From NCBI GenBank assembly GCA_963756495.1, contig CAVWNS010000014.1, positions 372,001 through 436,000 on the forward strand: DNA of 64,000 bases, in the 5' to 3' direction. The notes under the pieces were generated by a model. The model did no database searches and was not told the origin of the DNA. It worked only from the letters and a program-made list of their open reading frames with translations. A program made the position numbers and the translations under genes. Shown one piece after another: positions 42,006 through 51,286 of this stretch. This DNA comes from DATFDN01 sp963756495. Lineage in GTDB: Bacteria; Pseudomonadota; Alphaproteobacteria; Acetobacterales; Acetobacteraceae. How positions within the stretch are numbered: the first letter of the stretch is position 1; each line of letters begins with the position of its first letter.

Positions 42006-44387
42006 ATGGTCGGCGCGCTCGAAACAATCCGCGTGCTGGATTTGTCGGACGGCATCGCGGGCCAGTTCTGCGGGCGGATGCTCGCCGACTACGGGGCCGA
42101 GGTCACTCTGGTGGAGCCCACGGACGGCTCGCCCGTACGCCGCAGAGGGCCGTTCGCGCCTGGGAATACCGGCGAATCACTGCTGTTCCTGCACCTCAAC
42201 ACAGGCAAGCAGTCCGTCGCGCTCGACACGGCCTCGGCGGTTGGCGATGGCGCGTTGCGTGCCCTCGCGGTCGCGGCCGATGTCGCGATCGTCGGCACGA
42301 CGGTGGCGCGCGACGCGATACGCGCGGCCAATCCCGGCTGTGTCGTCGCGGTCATCTCGGGCTTCGGCGCCGACGGTCCGTACCGGGATTGGCGCGGGAC
42401 GGAGATGATCTATCAGGCCCTTTCGGGCATCATGCGCCGCAACGGCCGTCCGGACCGCGAGCCGCTGTATGGCTGCGGCGACCGCGCCTCCTACGGGGCC
42501 GGGGTCGCCGCGTATATCGGCATCCTCGCGGCGCTGTTCGTGCGCGGGCGCGGCGGTGTCGGTCAGACGGTCTCGATCGATATCGCGGAGACCACCGCCG
42601 CGATGGCCAATCCGTTCGTCACCCAATACCTCTACAACGGAATGGAGGAACCGCGCGGACGTCGGATGCCGCTTGCGCGCCTGTTGTGCCGCGATGGCTG
42701 GGTGGGCATGTGGCTGCACGTGCATCTCTGGTCGGCGCTGTGCGAGGCGCTCGACTTTCCGGGGCTGGCCGAGGACCCGCGCTTCGCGCAGGCCAAGACG
42801 CGCCTCGACAATTGGCCGGCGCTGGAGGCGCTGATCCAGGACCATGTGGCGACCTGGTCCGCCGACGATCTGCTGCAACGGCTGCAAGCCCGCAAGATCG
42901 TGGCCGCGCGGGCGTATCGGTTGACGGAACTCCAGCGCGACTGCCCGCAACTGACCGGCCGGGACTATTGGGAGTTTGTGGCGACCCCTGCCGGTGAGCG
43001 TCCAATCTTGGGTCCGCAGTTCCGCCTGAGCGCCACCCCGCGCCGCGTGCGCGACGGGCCGCCGCCGCTGGGCAAGGCTGCTCCCCCCGGCCCGGATCGC
43101 CCTCTCGAGTCCGCCAGCACTGGCGTGGCGCAGCCCGGCGGTGGGTCGCTCGCCGGCATCCGGGTGGTGGAGCTGACCACCGCCTGGGCGGGGCCGATGG
43201 CGGGTCGCATCCTTGCCTTCCTCGGTGCCGAGGTGATCCACGTTGAGGCCGCACAGAGGCTCGATTCCTGGCGGATGCACCAGCAGGTGTTCAGTCCGTA
43301 CCGCTTCCCGCGCGACGGTGCCGGCGCGCGGCCGTGGAACCGCGCGGCGCTGTTCAATTCGCAGAATGAGAACAAGCTCTCGTTGACGCTCGACACGAAG
43401 AAGCCGGGCGGACTGGAGACGATGCTGCGTCTGGTCGGCAAGTCCGACGTTATGCTTTGCAATTTCACGGCCAACACCCTGGACCGCATGGGGCTCGGCT
43501 ATCGCCGGCTCCGTGAGTTGAAGCCGGACATCATCGTGACCGAGATGCCCGCCTTCGGCAGCACCGGCCCGCTGTCGCACGCCACCGCGATCGGGCCGAC
43601 GATGGAGATGGCCGCCGGCATGTCGAGCATGGTCGGTTATCCAGGAGGCCCGCCCACCGTCACTGGCCCGACCTATCCCGATCCGATCGGTGCCTTCCAC
43701 GGCGCCGCGGCGGTGCTCACGGCGCTGATCCACCGCCAGCGGACCGGCGAGGGCCAGCATGTAGAGGTGCCCCAGGTCGAGGCGGCGATGCACTATATCG
43801 GCGAGCACATCCTGCATGCGCTAATGACCGGGTGCGATCCGGCACCGTCGGGCAACCGCGTGGACTGGGCCGCGCCGCACGACGCTTTTCCCGCAAGCGG
43901 CGCGGACGAGTGGGTCGTGATCGCGGTGACGAACGATTCGGAGTGGCGCGCACTGTGCGAGACAATTGCCGAGTCCGCGCTTGCGGATGATCCACGGTTT
44001 GCCACCTTGGCGGAACGGCTGCGCAACCGGGACGCGCTGGACGAGCGCATCGCACGCTGGACGCGCGGGCGGGACAAGCACGAGGCAGCCTCCGCGCTGC
44101 AAGCCGCGGGGGTGCCGGCCGCGCCCGTGAACGGCGGCAAGGACGGCGCCGAGAGTGCGTATCTGAAGGCGCGCGGCTGGTTCACCGTCCTCGATCACAC
44201 CGAAGTCGGCCGCGTCGCGCATGAGAGCCTGCCGTTTCACCTGGACCTCACGCCGGGCGGCCAGCGGCGCGCGGCTCCCTGCCTCGGCCAGGACACGCGG
44301 ATGGTCCTGGCCGACATAATCGGCCTATCCGCGGCCGAGATCGACGCGCTGACCCGCGCCGGCACCATATCGGCCGATCCCGAGTGA
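42006..44387 (+). CDS. Tandem-domain family III (CaiB/BaiF) CoA-transferase, 793 aa
   Basis: Two complete CaiB/BaiF domains in one chain: residues about 1-350 (IRVLDLSDGIAGQFCGRMLADYGAEV) and about 380-793 (IRVVELTTAWAGPMAGRILAFLGAEV). These enzymes move CoA between carboxylic acids through an aspartyl-CoA intermediate; candidate catalytic Asp residues are in YGCGDRASYGAG and TYPDPIGAFHGA. Single-domain enzymes form interlocked dimers, so the fusion may make an intramolecular pair. RBS AAAGGA upstream of the ATG. Followed by an enoyl-CoA hydratase 25 bases later, suggesting activation then hydration of an unsaturated acid. Confidence 0.88.
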   Translation: MVGALETIRVLDLSDGIAGQFCGRMLADYGAEVTLVEPTDGSPVRRRGPFAPGNTGESLLFLHLNTGKQSVALDTASAVGDGALRALAVAADVAIVGTTVARDAIRAANPGCVVAVISGFGADGPYRDWRGTEMIYQALSGIMRRNGRPDREPLYGCGDRASYGAGVAAYIGILAALFVRGRGGVGQTVSIDIAETTAAMANPFVTQYLYNGMEEPRGRRMPLARLLCRDGWVGMWLHVHLWSALCEALDFPGLAEDPRFAQAKTRLDNWPALEALIQDHVATWSADDLLQRLQARKIVAARAYRLTELQRDCPQLTGRDYWEFVATPAGERPILGPQFRLSATPRRVRDGPPPLGKAAPPGPDRPLESASTGVAQPGGGSLAGIRVVELTTAWAGPMAGRILAFLGAEVIHVEAAQRLDSWRMHQQVFSPYRFPRDGAGARPWNRAALFNSQNENKLSLTLDTKKPGGLETMLRLVGKSDVMLCNFTANTLDRMGLGYRRLRELKPDIIVTEMPAFGSTGPLSHATAIGPTMEMAAGMSSMVGYPGGPPTVTGPTYPDPIGAFHGAAAVLTALIHRQRTGEGQHVEVPQVEAAMHYIGEHILHALMTGCDPAPSGNRVDWAAPHDAFPASGADEWVVIAVTNDSEWRALCETIAESALADDPRFATLAERLRNRDALDERIARWTRGRDKHEAASALQAAGVPAAPVNGGKDGAESAYLKARGWFTVLDHTEVGRVAHESLPFHLDLTPGGQRRAAPCLGQDTRMVLADIIGLSAAEIDALTRAGTISADPE

Positions 44388-44412
44388 TGAATGATAGAAG
44401 GGCAGAGCCCGC

Positions 44413-45261
44413 ATGAGCGAATACCAATCCATCCTGTACGGCGTCGAGGACAGGATCGCGCGCATCACGCTGAACCGCCCGCGGTACCGCAACGTGCAGA
44501 GCACCGAGCTGCTGCACGAGCTGGACCACGCGATCCTGCGCGCCGGCGACGATCGCGAGGTGCGGGTCATCGTGCTGCTCGGGGCTGGCGAGCATTTCTC
44601 GGCGGGCCATGACCTTGGCACGCCGGAGGAGGCGGCGTGGCGCGAGAAGCATCCGATGCAGGAAGGCGTGCGCGGGTTCTTCGACCGCACCTGGTCGCTC
44701 TACGTGGACATGCATCTACGCTGGCGGAACGTGCCAAAGCCGATGCTCGCCGCCGTGCAGGGCTATTGCATCTTCGGAGGATGGATGGTCGCCTCCACCG
44801 CCGATATCATATTCGCCGCCGAGGACGCGCTGTTTCTCGGCAGTCTGTTCCAGTATTTCGCGATTCCCTATGACATCCACCCGCGCCGGGCGAAGGAGCT
44901 GCTGTTCCAGGGCCGCTTCATCAACGGCGTGCAGGCGATGGAGCTGGGTCTGGTCAACCGCGTTGTGCCGAGTGCAATGCTCGAGGCCGAGACATTCGCC
45001 TATGCCCGCGACGTCGCGCAGAATGATCCCTTCGAGATGCGCATGATCAAAAGCGCGGTGAACCAAGCACAGGACCAGCAAGGCTTCAGCTCGTTCATCC
45101 AGGCGGCGCATGGCATGTACATGCTGAACCGCACCGGCGAGAAGGACCCCGACTATGCGGTGAAGGTGCCGCAGGGCCGGCGCCGGCCGATGGTGCAAGT
45201 GGCGCTGGAGCGCTACCGCCGCGAACAGGAAAGGCTTGCGCAAAACGCGGCGAACTCGTGA
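44413..45261 (+). CDS. Enoyl-CoA hydratase/isomerase family protein
   Basis: Crotonase-fold protein of 282 residues. VEDRIARITLNRPRYRNVQ opens the fold, GAGEHFSAGHDLG is the first oxyanion-hole segment and VQGYCIFGGWMVASTADIIFAAEDA the second. The C-terminal extension (about 40 residues, ending RREQERLAQNAANS) is longer than in FadB-type hydratases. In an operon with the tandem CoA-transferase. Substrate unknown. Confidence 0.88.
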   Translation: MSEYQSILYGVEDRIARITLNRPRYRNVQSTELLHELDHAILRAGDDREVRVIVLLGAGEHFSAGHDLGTPEEAAWREKHPMQEGVRGFFDRTWSLYVDMHLRWRNVPKPMLAAVQGYCIFGGWMVASTADIIFAAEDALFLGSLFQYFAIPYDIHPRRAKELLFQGRFINGVQAMELGLVNRVVPSAMLEAETFAYARDVAQNDPFEMRMIKSAVNQAQDQQGFSSFIQAAHGMYMLNRTGEKDPDYAVKVPQGRRRPMVQVALERYRREQERLAQNAANS

Positions 45262-45319
45262 GCGGGCGAACAGCGATGCAGTGCCGATGTTTCCGCCCCC
45301 TACGCGGGCAGCCCGGTGG

Positions 45320-46487
45320 TCAACAAATGACCTCCGCCGCGATCAGCGCATCGATTTCGCGGCGGCTCATTCCCAGAAGCTCGCCGAGCACGTAGTCGTT
45401 GTCCTGTCCCAGCGACGGCGCCGGCCTCATGTCCCCGCGCCAGCCGCCTTCATCCCGCCATGGAAGGGCGATGTTGCGCTGCCCGTCCGCCAGTTCCGGG
45501 AAGATGCCGCGCTCCGTCATCTGCGGGTCCTCGATCACCTCCCTGAAGCGCCGCGTGCGCGCGGCCGGGACGCCCTGGGCGCGCAGCGCCGTCTCTGCCT
45601 CCCCGCCGTCGCGCCCAGCGAGCCAGGTCGCCAGCACTAGGTCGAGCGCGTGCTTGGCTGCGACCCGTCCGGCATGGTCGCGGTACCTGCGCGTCCTCCC
45701 ACAGGTTGGGGCGTGCGAGGGCCGCGCACAGCCCCTCGAACTCGCGATCGGAGCGGACCGAAACCGCGATCCAAGAATCCTCCCCCGCGCAGCGGAAGCA
45801 GCCGCCCGGCGCCGCGTCTGCCTCGTCATTGCCGGCGGGCGCACGCCCGCCGGGGTCCAGCGTGTGACGCAGGAGCGCCTCCGGCAGCAGGGCGACCGTA
45901 CTTTCCAGCATCGACAAGTCGATGTAGGCGCCGAGGCCGGTCCGCCTCCAATGGTGCACGGCGGCCAGGATCGCCGTGGTCTCCCACAGCGCGGTCACCT
46001 GGTCGGTCCAGACTGGCAGGATACCCATCGCCTCCAGCTTCAGGTTGGGCTCCCCGATCATGCCCGCCCGCCCGCTATAGGCTTGCAAGAGCGTGCCGTA
46101 GGCGAGCCAGTCCTTCTGCGGTCCGGAGCGGCCGACGCCGGAGGCGGAGACGAAGATCAGGTCCGGCCGCACGGCGCGGAGATCGTCGTACGCCAGCCGG
46201 TGCTTCGCCAGCACGCGGGCGGAAAAGTTCTCCACCACCAAATTGCTGATCGCCACCAGCCGGCGCAGCAGGGCCTGGCCGTCCGACTTGGTGATATCGA
46301 TCGAGCAGCTTCGCTTATTGGCGTTCAGCAGCGGGAAGGAGCCGCTCCGCGCCGTGTGCTCCGGTCGCAGCGCGGATTCGATCTTGATCACATCGGCGCC
46401 CATCGCGCCGAGCATCTTCGTGGTCATCGGGCCGGCGATGATCCAGCTGAAATCGACGACCCGGATTCCCTTCAGGGCGAGGGTCAT
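45320..46487 (-). pseudogene. Family III CoA-transferase, one frameshift
   Basis: CaiB/BaiF protein of about 390 residues when joined. Begins LKGIRVVDFSWIIAGPMTTKMLGAMGADVIKIE; the expected catalytic Asp is in LPVWTDQVTALWETTAILAAV; TGLGAYIDLSMLES follows. Near 45690 a one-base shift leads to the C-terminal part with LRAQGVPAARTRRFREVIEDPQ and IALPWRDEGG, ending at 45320. Start ATG overlaps the stop of the upstream CoA-transferase, so the two are translationally coupled and may form a heteromer. Confidence 0.85.
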
Positions 46488-47635
46488 GCGAGGCTCGCAT
46501 CCGCTTCGCCGAGCGCGGGGCTGTGCAGCACCCGTTCACGCGGCAGCGCCGCGCCATTTGCGGCGGTGAAGCTGAACGGCAGGCCGGGAACCGGCACCTC
46601 GCCCCGCCCGGTCTCCAGCCGGTCGAAGAACCCGCGATGCAGGAGTTGCGCATTGGCGAGCAGCTCCCCCGGCGTGCTGACCGGAAAGCAGGCCACGCCG
46701 GCCGCTTGCGCGCGCTGCGCAAGCTCGGCCGGAGCAAACTGCCGCGACCAGGCCGCCATAAGCTTCTGCAATTGAAAGAAATTCGTGCGGCGCGCCACGC
46801 GGCTGCCGCACAGCGCCGCATCGGCCGACCAGGCGGGACTGCCGAGCAGGCCGACCCACTTCTCCCACTGATGCTGCTCGCGCGGCGAGACCATCACCCA
46901 TCCCTGGGCGCACGGCAGAATCCAGGTCAGGCCGCCCGCGGCCTCGGTCCCCTCCCGCTTGACGCGCCGGCGGGGGAAGGCGCGTTCCCCGGCGGACCAC
47001 TCCACGAGCGCCTCGAAGGCCAGGAACGCGTAGAAGTCATCGCTGGCCAGGTCGATGCGCGGCGCGGCTCCGCCCGCCTGGACCACCAGCAATCCCCAGA
47101 GCGCCGCCGCGGCGCCCGCCACGCCGATCGCCAGCGGACCCTCGCGATCCGCCCCGCCGAGCGGCGCGACCGCTTCCGGATCGGAGACCGGCCGGGCCAT
47201 CGCGTAGGCCCAGGAGCCGCGATGCTGCAAGGTCAGATCGGAGCACGGCGTGCCCCGCATCGGTCCGGTGCGCCCGAACGGCGTGACCGACAGCACGACC
47301 AGGCCGGGAGGCGGCTCGCCCACCGTGGACGCAAACGGCTCGGGTCGCGAATGCACCAGCAGCGCCGCACCCCGCAGCAACGCCTGGAACCGTTCCGCCC
47401 CGGCGCCCATGGGATCGAGGGCGAGGCTGCGCTTGCCGGCATTCACATAAGCGAATAGCGCGCCGCCGTCGGGGAAGGGCAGCAAGGGCGGGACGGCGCG
47501 CATCCTGTCGCCCCCCGGCGGCTCCACCTTGACCACCTCGGCGCCAAGATCGGCCAGGATGCGCGCGCAGAACGGGGCGGAGAGCCCCTCGGCCCATTCA
47601 ATGACACGCACCCCTTCGAGCAGCCGCAAGGTCAC
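46484..47635 (-). CDS. Family III CoA-transferase, possibly lacking the catalytic Asp
   Basis: Intact 383-residue CaiB/BaiF protein: LEGVRVIEWAEGLSAPFCARILADLGAEVVKVEPPGGD, VLSVTPFGRTGPMRG. Where relatives have an Asp followed by a Gly/Ala-rich helix, this protein reads REGPLAIGVAGAAAALWGLL, so the nucleophile seems to be missing. Its gene overlaps the next CoA-transferase by four bases (ATGA). Together they resemble heteromeric CoA-transferases in which only one chain carries the active Asp. Divergent from an enoyl-CoA hydratase. Confidence 0.82.
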   Translation of the reverse strand: MTLRLLEGVRVIEWAEGLSAPFCARILADLGAEVVKVEPPGGDRMRAVPPLLPFPDGGALFAYVNAGKRSLALDPMGAGAERFQALLRGAALLVHSRPEPFASTVGEPPPGLVVLSVTPFGRTGPMRGTPCSDLTLQHRGSWAYAMARPVSDPEAVAPLGGADREGPLAIGVAGAAAALWGLLVVQAGGAAPRIDLASDDFYAFLAFEALVEWSAGERAFPRRRVKREGTEAAGGLTWILPCAQGWVMVSPREQHQWEKWVGLLGSPAWSADAALCGSRVARRTNFFQLQKLMAAWSRQFAPAELAQRAQAAGVACFPVSTPGELLANAQLLHRGFFDRLETGRGEVPVPGLPFSFTAANGAALPRERVLHSPALGEADASLA

Positions 47636-47784
47636 GGCGCGAGGCCGGCAAGCGGCTCGTCTGCGGGCGAGGCCATGACGGTTTCTCCTGGATGCATCGG
47701 GACTGGCTCAAGATCGATGGTTCCAGCAGGATGCCCGACTGTCCAGTCGTGACATGTCGCCAAGAACCAAGGGAGGAGACCGGT

Positions 47785-48702
47785 TTGGCCATCCAATACG
47801 AAAAGCGCGAGGGGGTCGCCTATATCACGCTGAACAATCCCGGGAAGGCGAATATCCTGGACAAGGCGACGTCGGACGACATCTCGGCGGCGTGGATCGA
47901 CCTCTGGGAGGATCGCGATGTCCGCTGCGCGATCCTGACCGGCGCCGGTGACCGGCACTTCTGCGGCGGACACAATTTGGCGCCGCGCCCGGACCTCACG
48001 GAGGAAGACCGCGAATATCTGCGCACGCTTCGTGTCTTCTGGCCGCTTGCCGGCACGGTGCACGGCCAGAAGACCGGTGTCGACGGCCGGATGGGGGACC
48101 ATTACCCGCGCGTGTGGAAGCCGGTCATCGCGGCGGTGAACGGCTGGGCGGCCGGGGCGGGGCTCTACCTGCTGCTGTCGTCCACAGATATCCGCCTCGC
48201 GAGCGCCGAGCATGCGCGGTTCAGGTTCGCCCTCACCACGCAGGGCTGGCTGGGTCATGGGCCGGGCGCGAGCCTGCTTGCCCGCCAGCTCCGATACGTG
48301 GACGCGATGAAGATCCTGCTGACGGACGAACCCTTCGAGGCCCAGGAGGCCCTGCGGATCGGCCTCGTCAACGAAGTCGTGCCTCATTCGCAACTGATGG
48401 AGCGCGCCGAGGCGATCGCCCGCCGTATCGTCACCCTCCCCCCGGTCGCCGTCCGCATGATGAAGGAGTTCGTGGTTCGCTTCGGCGACCTGCCGACGGA
48501 CCAGGCCTGGCACGTGCAGACCTTGATGAACGCGCTGCTGATCCAGGCAACGACCGACGGCGAGGAGGGCCGCCAGGCCTTCAACGAGAAGCGCCCGCCG
48601 AACTTCACCGGCGCCCTGCGGCGCCGCGGCGAGGCCTGGGAAGAACCGTCGGAGGAGGAGGCCAGGCGCCTCGACGAGGCCTATCGCAGCGGCGAGTTCT
48701 GA
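47785..48702 (+). CDS. Enoyl-CoA hydratase/isomerase family protein
   Basis: Crotonase-fold protein of 305 residues starting at TTG 47785 with GGGAGGAG six bases upstream; a frame-open extension to 47692 is not conserved-looking. Motifs: GVAYITLNNPGKANILDKAT, TGAGDRHFCGGHNLAP and VNGWAAGAGLYLLLSSTDIRLAS. The C-terminal 60 residues include a dense Glu/Arg tail. Divergent from the CoA-transferase pair, so part of the same catabolic module. Its stop codon abuts an IS701-type insertion. Confidence 0.87.
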   Translation: MAIQYEKREGVAYITLNNPGKANILDKATSDDISAAWIDLWEDRDVRCAILTGAGDRHFCGGHNLAPRPDLTEEDREYLRTLRVFWPLAGTVHGQKTGVDGRMGDHYPRVWKPVIAAVNGWAAGAGLYLLLSSTDIRLASAEHARFRFALTTQGWLGHGPGASLLARQLRYVDAMKILLTDEPFEAQEALRIGLVNEVVPHSQLMERAEAIARRIVTLPPVAVRMMKEFVVRFGDLPTDQAWHVQTLMNALLIQATTDGEEGRQAFNEKRPPNFTGALRRRGEAWEEPSEEEARRLDEAYRSGEF

Positions 48703-50171
48703 GTACTACAGCCGGGGTTCATGGGACGACCCTCGTGTTCGCCGATTCCGGTGCGCGCGTCTTGCGCGTTGCTGATGGCGGCGTCGCCAGGTTGACCAGT
48801 GCAGGGCGGCGACGGGCTGTGGTGGTGGCGCGGCCCCCAGCGCGCCCAGCAGGCGCCTGACCTCGGGCACAGTGAGCGCCAGCAGAGCGGCGACGAGGCT
48901 TGCCGGGTCTGCACCTCCCCGCAGCCGCCTTGCGGACGGCGACGAGGTAGGCCAGCGCGAACATCGCGCGTGTGACGTGGCGGTGCCAGCCGACCCAGGA
49001 GCGCCCCTCGTAGTGGTCCAGCCCCACTTCGCCCTTGGCCTGCTCGAAGCCGCTCTCGATGCTCCAGCGCGTGCCCGCCACCCGCACCAGCGCGGCCAGC
49101 GTGCTCCCCGCGGGCGCGTGCGTCAGAGAGAACGTCCGCTCCGCCGGGTTGGCGATGGAGCGGCGGACCAGCAATGCGCAGGCAAACCCCTCTGCCCTGC
49201 CATTGTAGGGCACGCGCGCCCAGTCATACAGGCGCGGGCCCTTCGCACCCTCGCCGGCGCTGCGCCGCTGCCAGACGTCTTCGGGCAGACCCTCAACCCA
49301 GGTCGTGACCGGGCGCATCCCGAGCCTCTGCCCTGACGTCACGGTCAGCACGTCGCCGCGCCGGTGCCGCTCGCCCTCCGCAGCCATTCCAGCAGCTGCG
49401 CTGCCGGAACCTTCGGCTGCTTCGCCCAGCGGCGGAGGGCGTGATCGGCGCCATAGACGCTGTCGCCGGTGATCCAGGCGAACAAGATGTCGGCCAAGCG
49501 TGCCCGCTCCAGCATGGCCAGCGCCGGCTTCGGCTTGGGGGCGAATGCCACCTCGTCGGGGATGCGCGCCTCCCGTCGGCGCGCACCATCGCGTGCCCAG
49601 TCCTGCGGCAGGTAAAGCGCCCGCTCGATCAGCGCGCGGCCGTGGCGGCTGGCATAGCCCAGAAAGACGCCGATCGGGCAGTTCTCGATCCGCCCCGCCG
49701 TGCCGCTGTATTGCCGCTGCACGCCCGCGCTCTTCATGCCCTTCTTCAAAAAGCCGGTCTCATCCAGCACCAGCACCGCCCCGGGATCCCCTCCGCTGCC
49801 ATTCCACGCGCGGCGCGCGCGGAACCTTGGGCAGCTCCGCCCAGGTGCCCCGTCACATACGCTTGCAGGGCGTCCCGGACCGCGTCGGCATCCCAATGCA
49901 TCCGGCTCAAGAAATCCTGCACCCCCTCCGGCGTCGCATCACCCGCCGCCTCGGCCAGCTGCCAGCCATTCTTGCGCTCCACGGGTGCGAGCAAGCCATG
50001 CAAGTAGGCCAACGCGCGACGGCGCGGCTCGGCGGGCCCAAACCGCGGCCCGATCCGTCTCACGACCTCCTCCAAGCCCGCAGCCCACCCCTGCACGTCA
50101 GCGCGCCTCGTCATGCCGCATCACCTCCACACAGGCATACAGGCATCACGCTTAAACCCGGCTGTCGTACT
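48702..50171. mobile_element. IS701-family insertion sequence, copy A
   Basis: A transposase gene is bounded by imperfect inverted repeats: AGTACTACAGCCGGGGTT at the left (48702-48720) and, on the other strand, AGTACGACAGCCGGGTTT at the right (50153-50171). The element sits between the stops of an enoyl-CoA hydratase gene and an AlgX-like gene. No convincing target duplication is seen. Confidence 0.75.
48706..50114 (-). pseudogene. IS701-family transposase, frameshifted
   Basis: DDE transposase of about 460 residues in three frames. N-terminus MTRRADVQGWAAGLEEVVRR, then PGAVLVLDETGFLKKGMKSAGVQRQYSGTAGRIENCPIG (first Asp), DSVYGADHALRRW (second Asp region) and RWSIESGFEQAKGEVGLDHYEGRSWVGWHRH (Glu region). 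Shifts near 49790, 49380 and 48920; the C-terminus ends at 48706. As sequenced it cannot make an intact transposase. Confidence 0.85.
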
Positions 50172-51285
50172 AGGGGCGCAGCGGCCAGACCAGGAACCGC
50201 TCCAGCCGCTCCTCGATCACCACGCTCGGATGCTCGATCTCCACCATGCGCTTCATCTCGTCAAACGAGGGCGGGCGCCAGACATACGCGGCGCGGGCGA
50301 ACTGGGTAGACAGCCACGGTGCCCACATGCCGCCGAACGAGTCGTGGAACATCAGCAACCGGCCGGTGCCGCCGGCGCAGGTGGTGGATGGCACCTCGTA
50401 GGCCGGCTCGCTCTCGTCGAACGGGTTGGAGAACATCGCCGGGGCGGCCGTTATCGGAGCGGCGCGGGCGCATGGCGCGCGGGGCCGCCGATCGTGCTCG
50501 GGCAAGGTGAGGCCAGCCAGCCGCCCGAGATCGCCCAGCCGGTTCGCCGGTTCGAATCCGTCGCCGAGGTCCTCGGGTTCCGGAGGCAGCCCCAGACGCT
50601 CCGCCAGGGCGCGGTAGGCGTCATAGGCGCCGTGCCAGTTCCAGTGCGTGTCCCAGCGATAGTAAAGCTGGCCCTGATCCTTGTCGCCGCGCAGGGTGTC
50701 CGTCAGATCGAGGAAATCGCTCGCGCCGGCCAGCCGCGCGTCGATCTGATCCCGCCGCGTCGGCCCCGGACCGGGGCGGAACGCGGGCAGCTTCTCGGGG
50801 TAGATGGCGCGCTTGTCGGGCGCGAGCACGAACAGGTAGCGGATGCCGCGCGCGGCGAGCCAGTGCCGCCGCGCCTCGATCCCCTCCGCCCAGTCCCGCA
50901 CCGCCTTCGCGGAAAGCGGGTCGGCGTGCAGCGCGTCGCGCAGCTCGCCATTGCCGATGAAGAACAGCCAGCGGTCCTTGCCGACCGTCACGTCGGGGGC
51001 GAACGTGTCGCCGAGCAGCCAGAACCACACACGCGCGCGGATATCCACCGCGAGCCCGCGCAGACCGTAGTGATCGTCGAAGAAGCGGCTGAACTCGGCC
51101 GGATAATGATAAAGGGCCGACAGCGAACGCGGCGCCGGGGGCAGCACCGCCGATGGCCGCTGCTCCAACTGCTCCACAAGGCGCGAACGCCCGTGCCAAT
51201 CGGCGCGGGCAAGCACGGTTGCGATGCCGACGAAGAATGCAAGCGGCAGAAGCAGGTCGGATGCCCGGCGCGCGGATAGTTTCAT
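50170..51285 (-). CDS. AlgX/AlgJ-like SGNH O-acetyltransferase
   Basis: Periplasmic or membrane-anchored protein of 371 residues with an N-terminal hydrophobic helix (LLLPLAFFVGIATVLA). The SGNH-like active-site region has GKDRWLFFIGNGE, the catalytic-looking DTHWNWHGAYDAYRAL and LLMFHDSFGGMWAPWL with the Ser. Such proteins transfer acetyl groups to exopolysaccharide together with an MBOAT protein, which is the gene directly upstream (gap of one base). The terminal TAG at 50170-50172 overlaps the inverted repeat of the adjacent IS. Confidence 0.85.
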   Translation of the reverse strand: MKLSARRASDLLLPLAFFVGIATVLARADWHGRSRLVEQLEQRPSAVLPPAPRSLSALYHYPAEFSRFFDDHYGLRGLAVDIRARVWFWLLGDTFAPDVTVGKDRWLFFIGNGELRDALHADPLSAKAVRDWAEGIEARRHWLAARGIRYLFVLAPDKRAIYPEKLPAFRPGPGPTRRDQIDARLAGASDFLDLTDTLRGDKDQGQLYYRWDTHWNWHGAYDAYRALAERLGLPPEPEDLGDGFEPANRLGDLGRLAGLTLPEHDRRPRAPCARAAPITAAPAMFSNPFDESEPAYEVPSTTCAGGTGRLLMFHDSFGGMWAPWLSTQFARAAYVWRPPSFDEMKRMVEIEHPSVVIEERLERFLVWPLRP

Positions 51286-51286
51286 G

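Noticed and set aside
42177..43817. Long minus-strand frame (546 aa) opposite the tandem CoA-transferase
   Set aside because: No recognised domain, low-complexity composition, and fully antisense to a well-supported gene.
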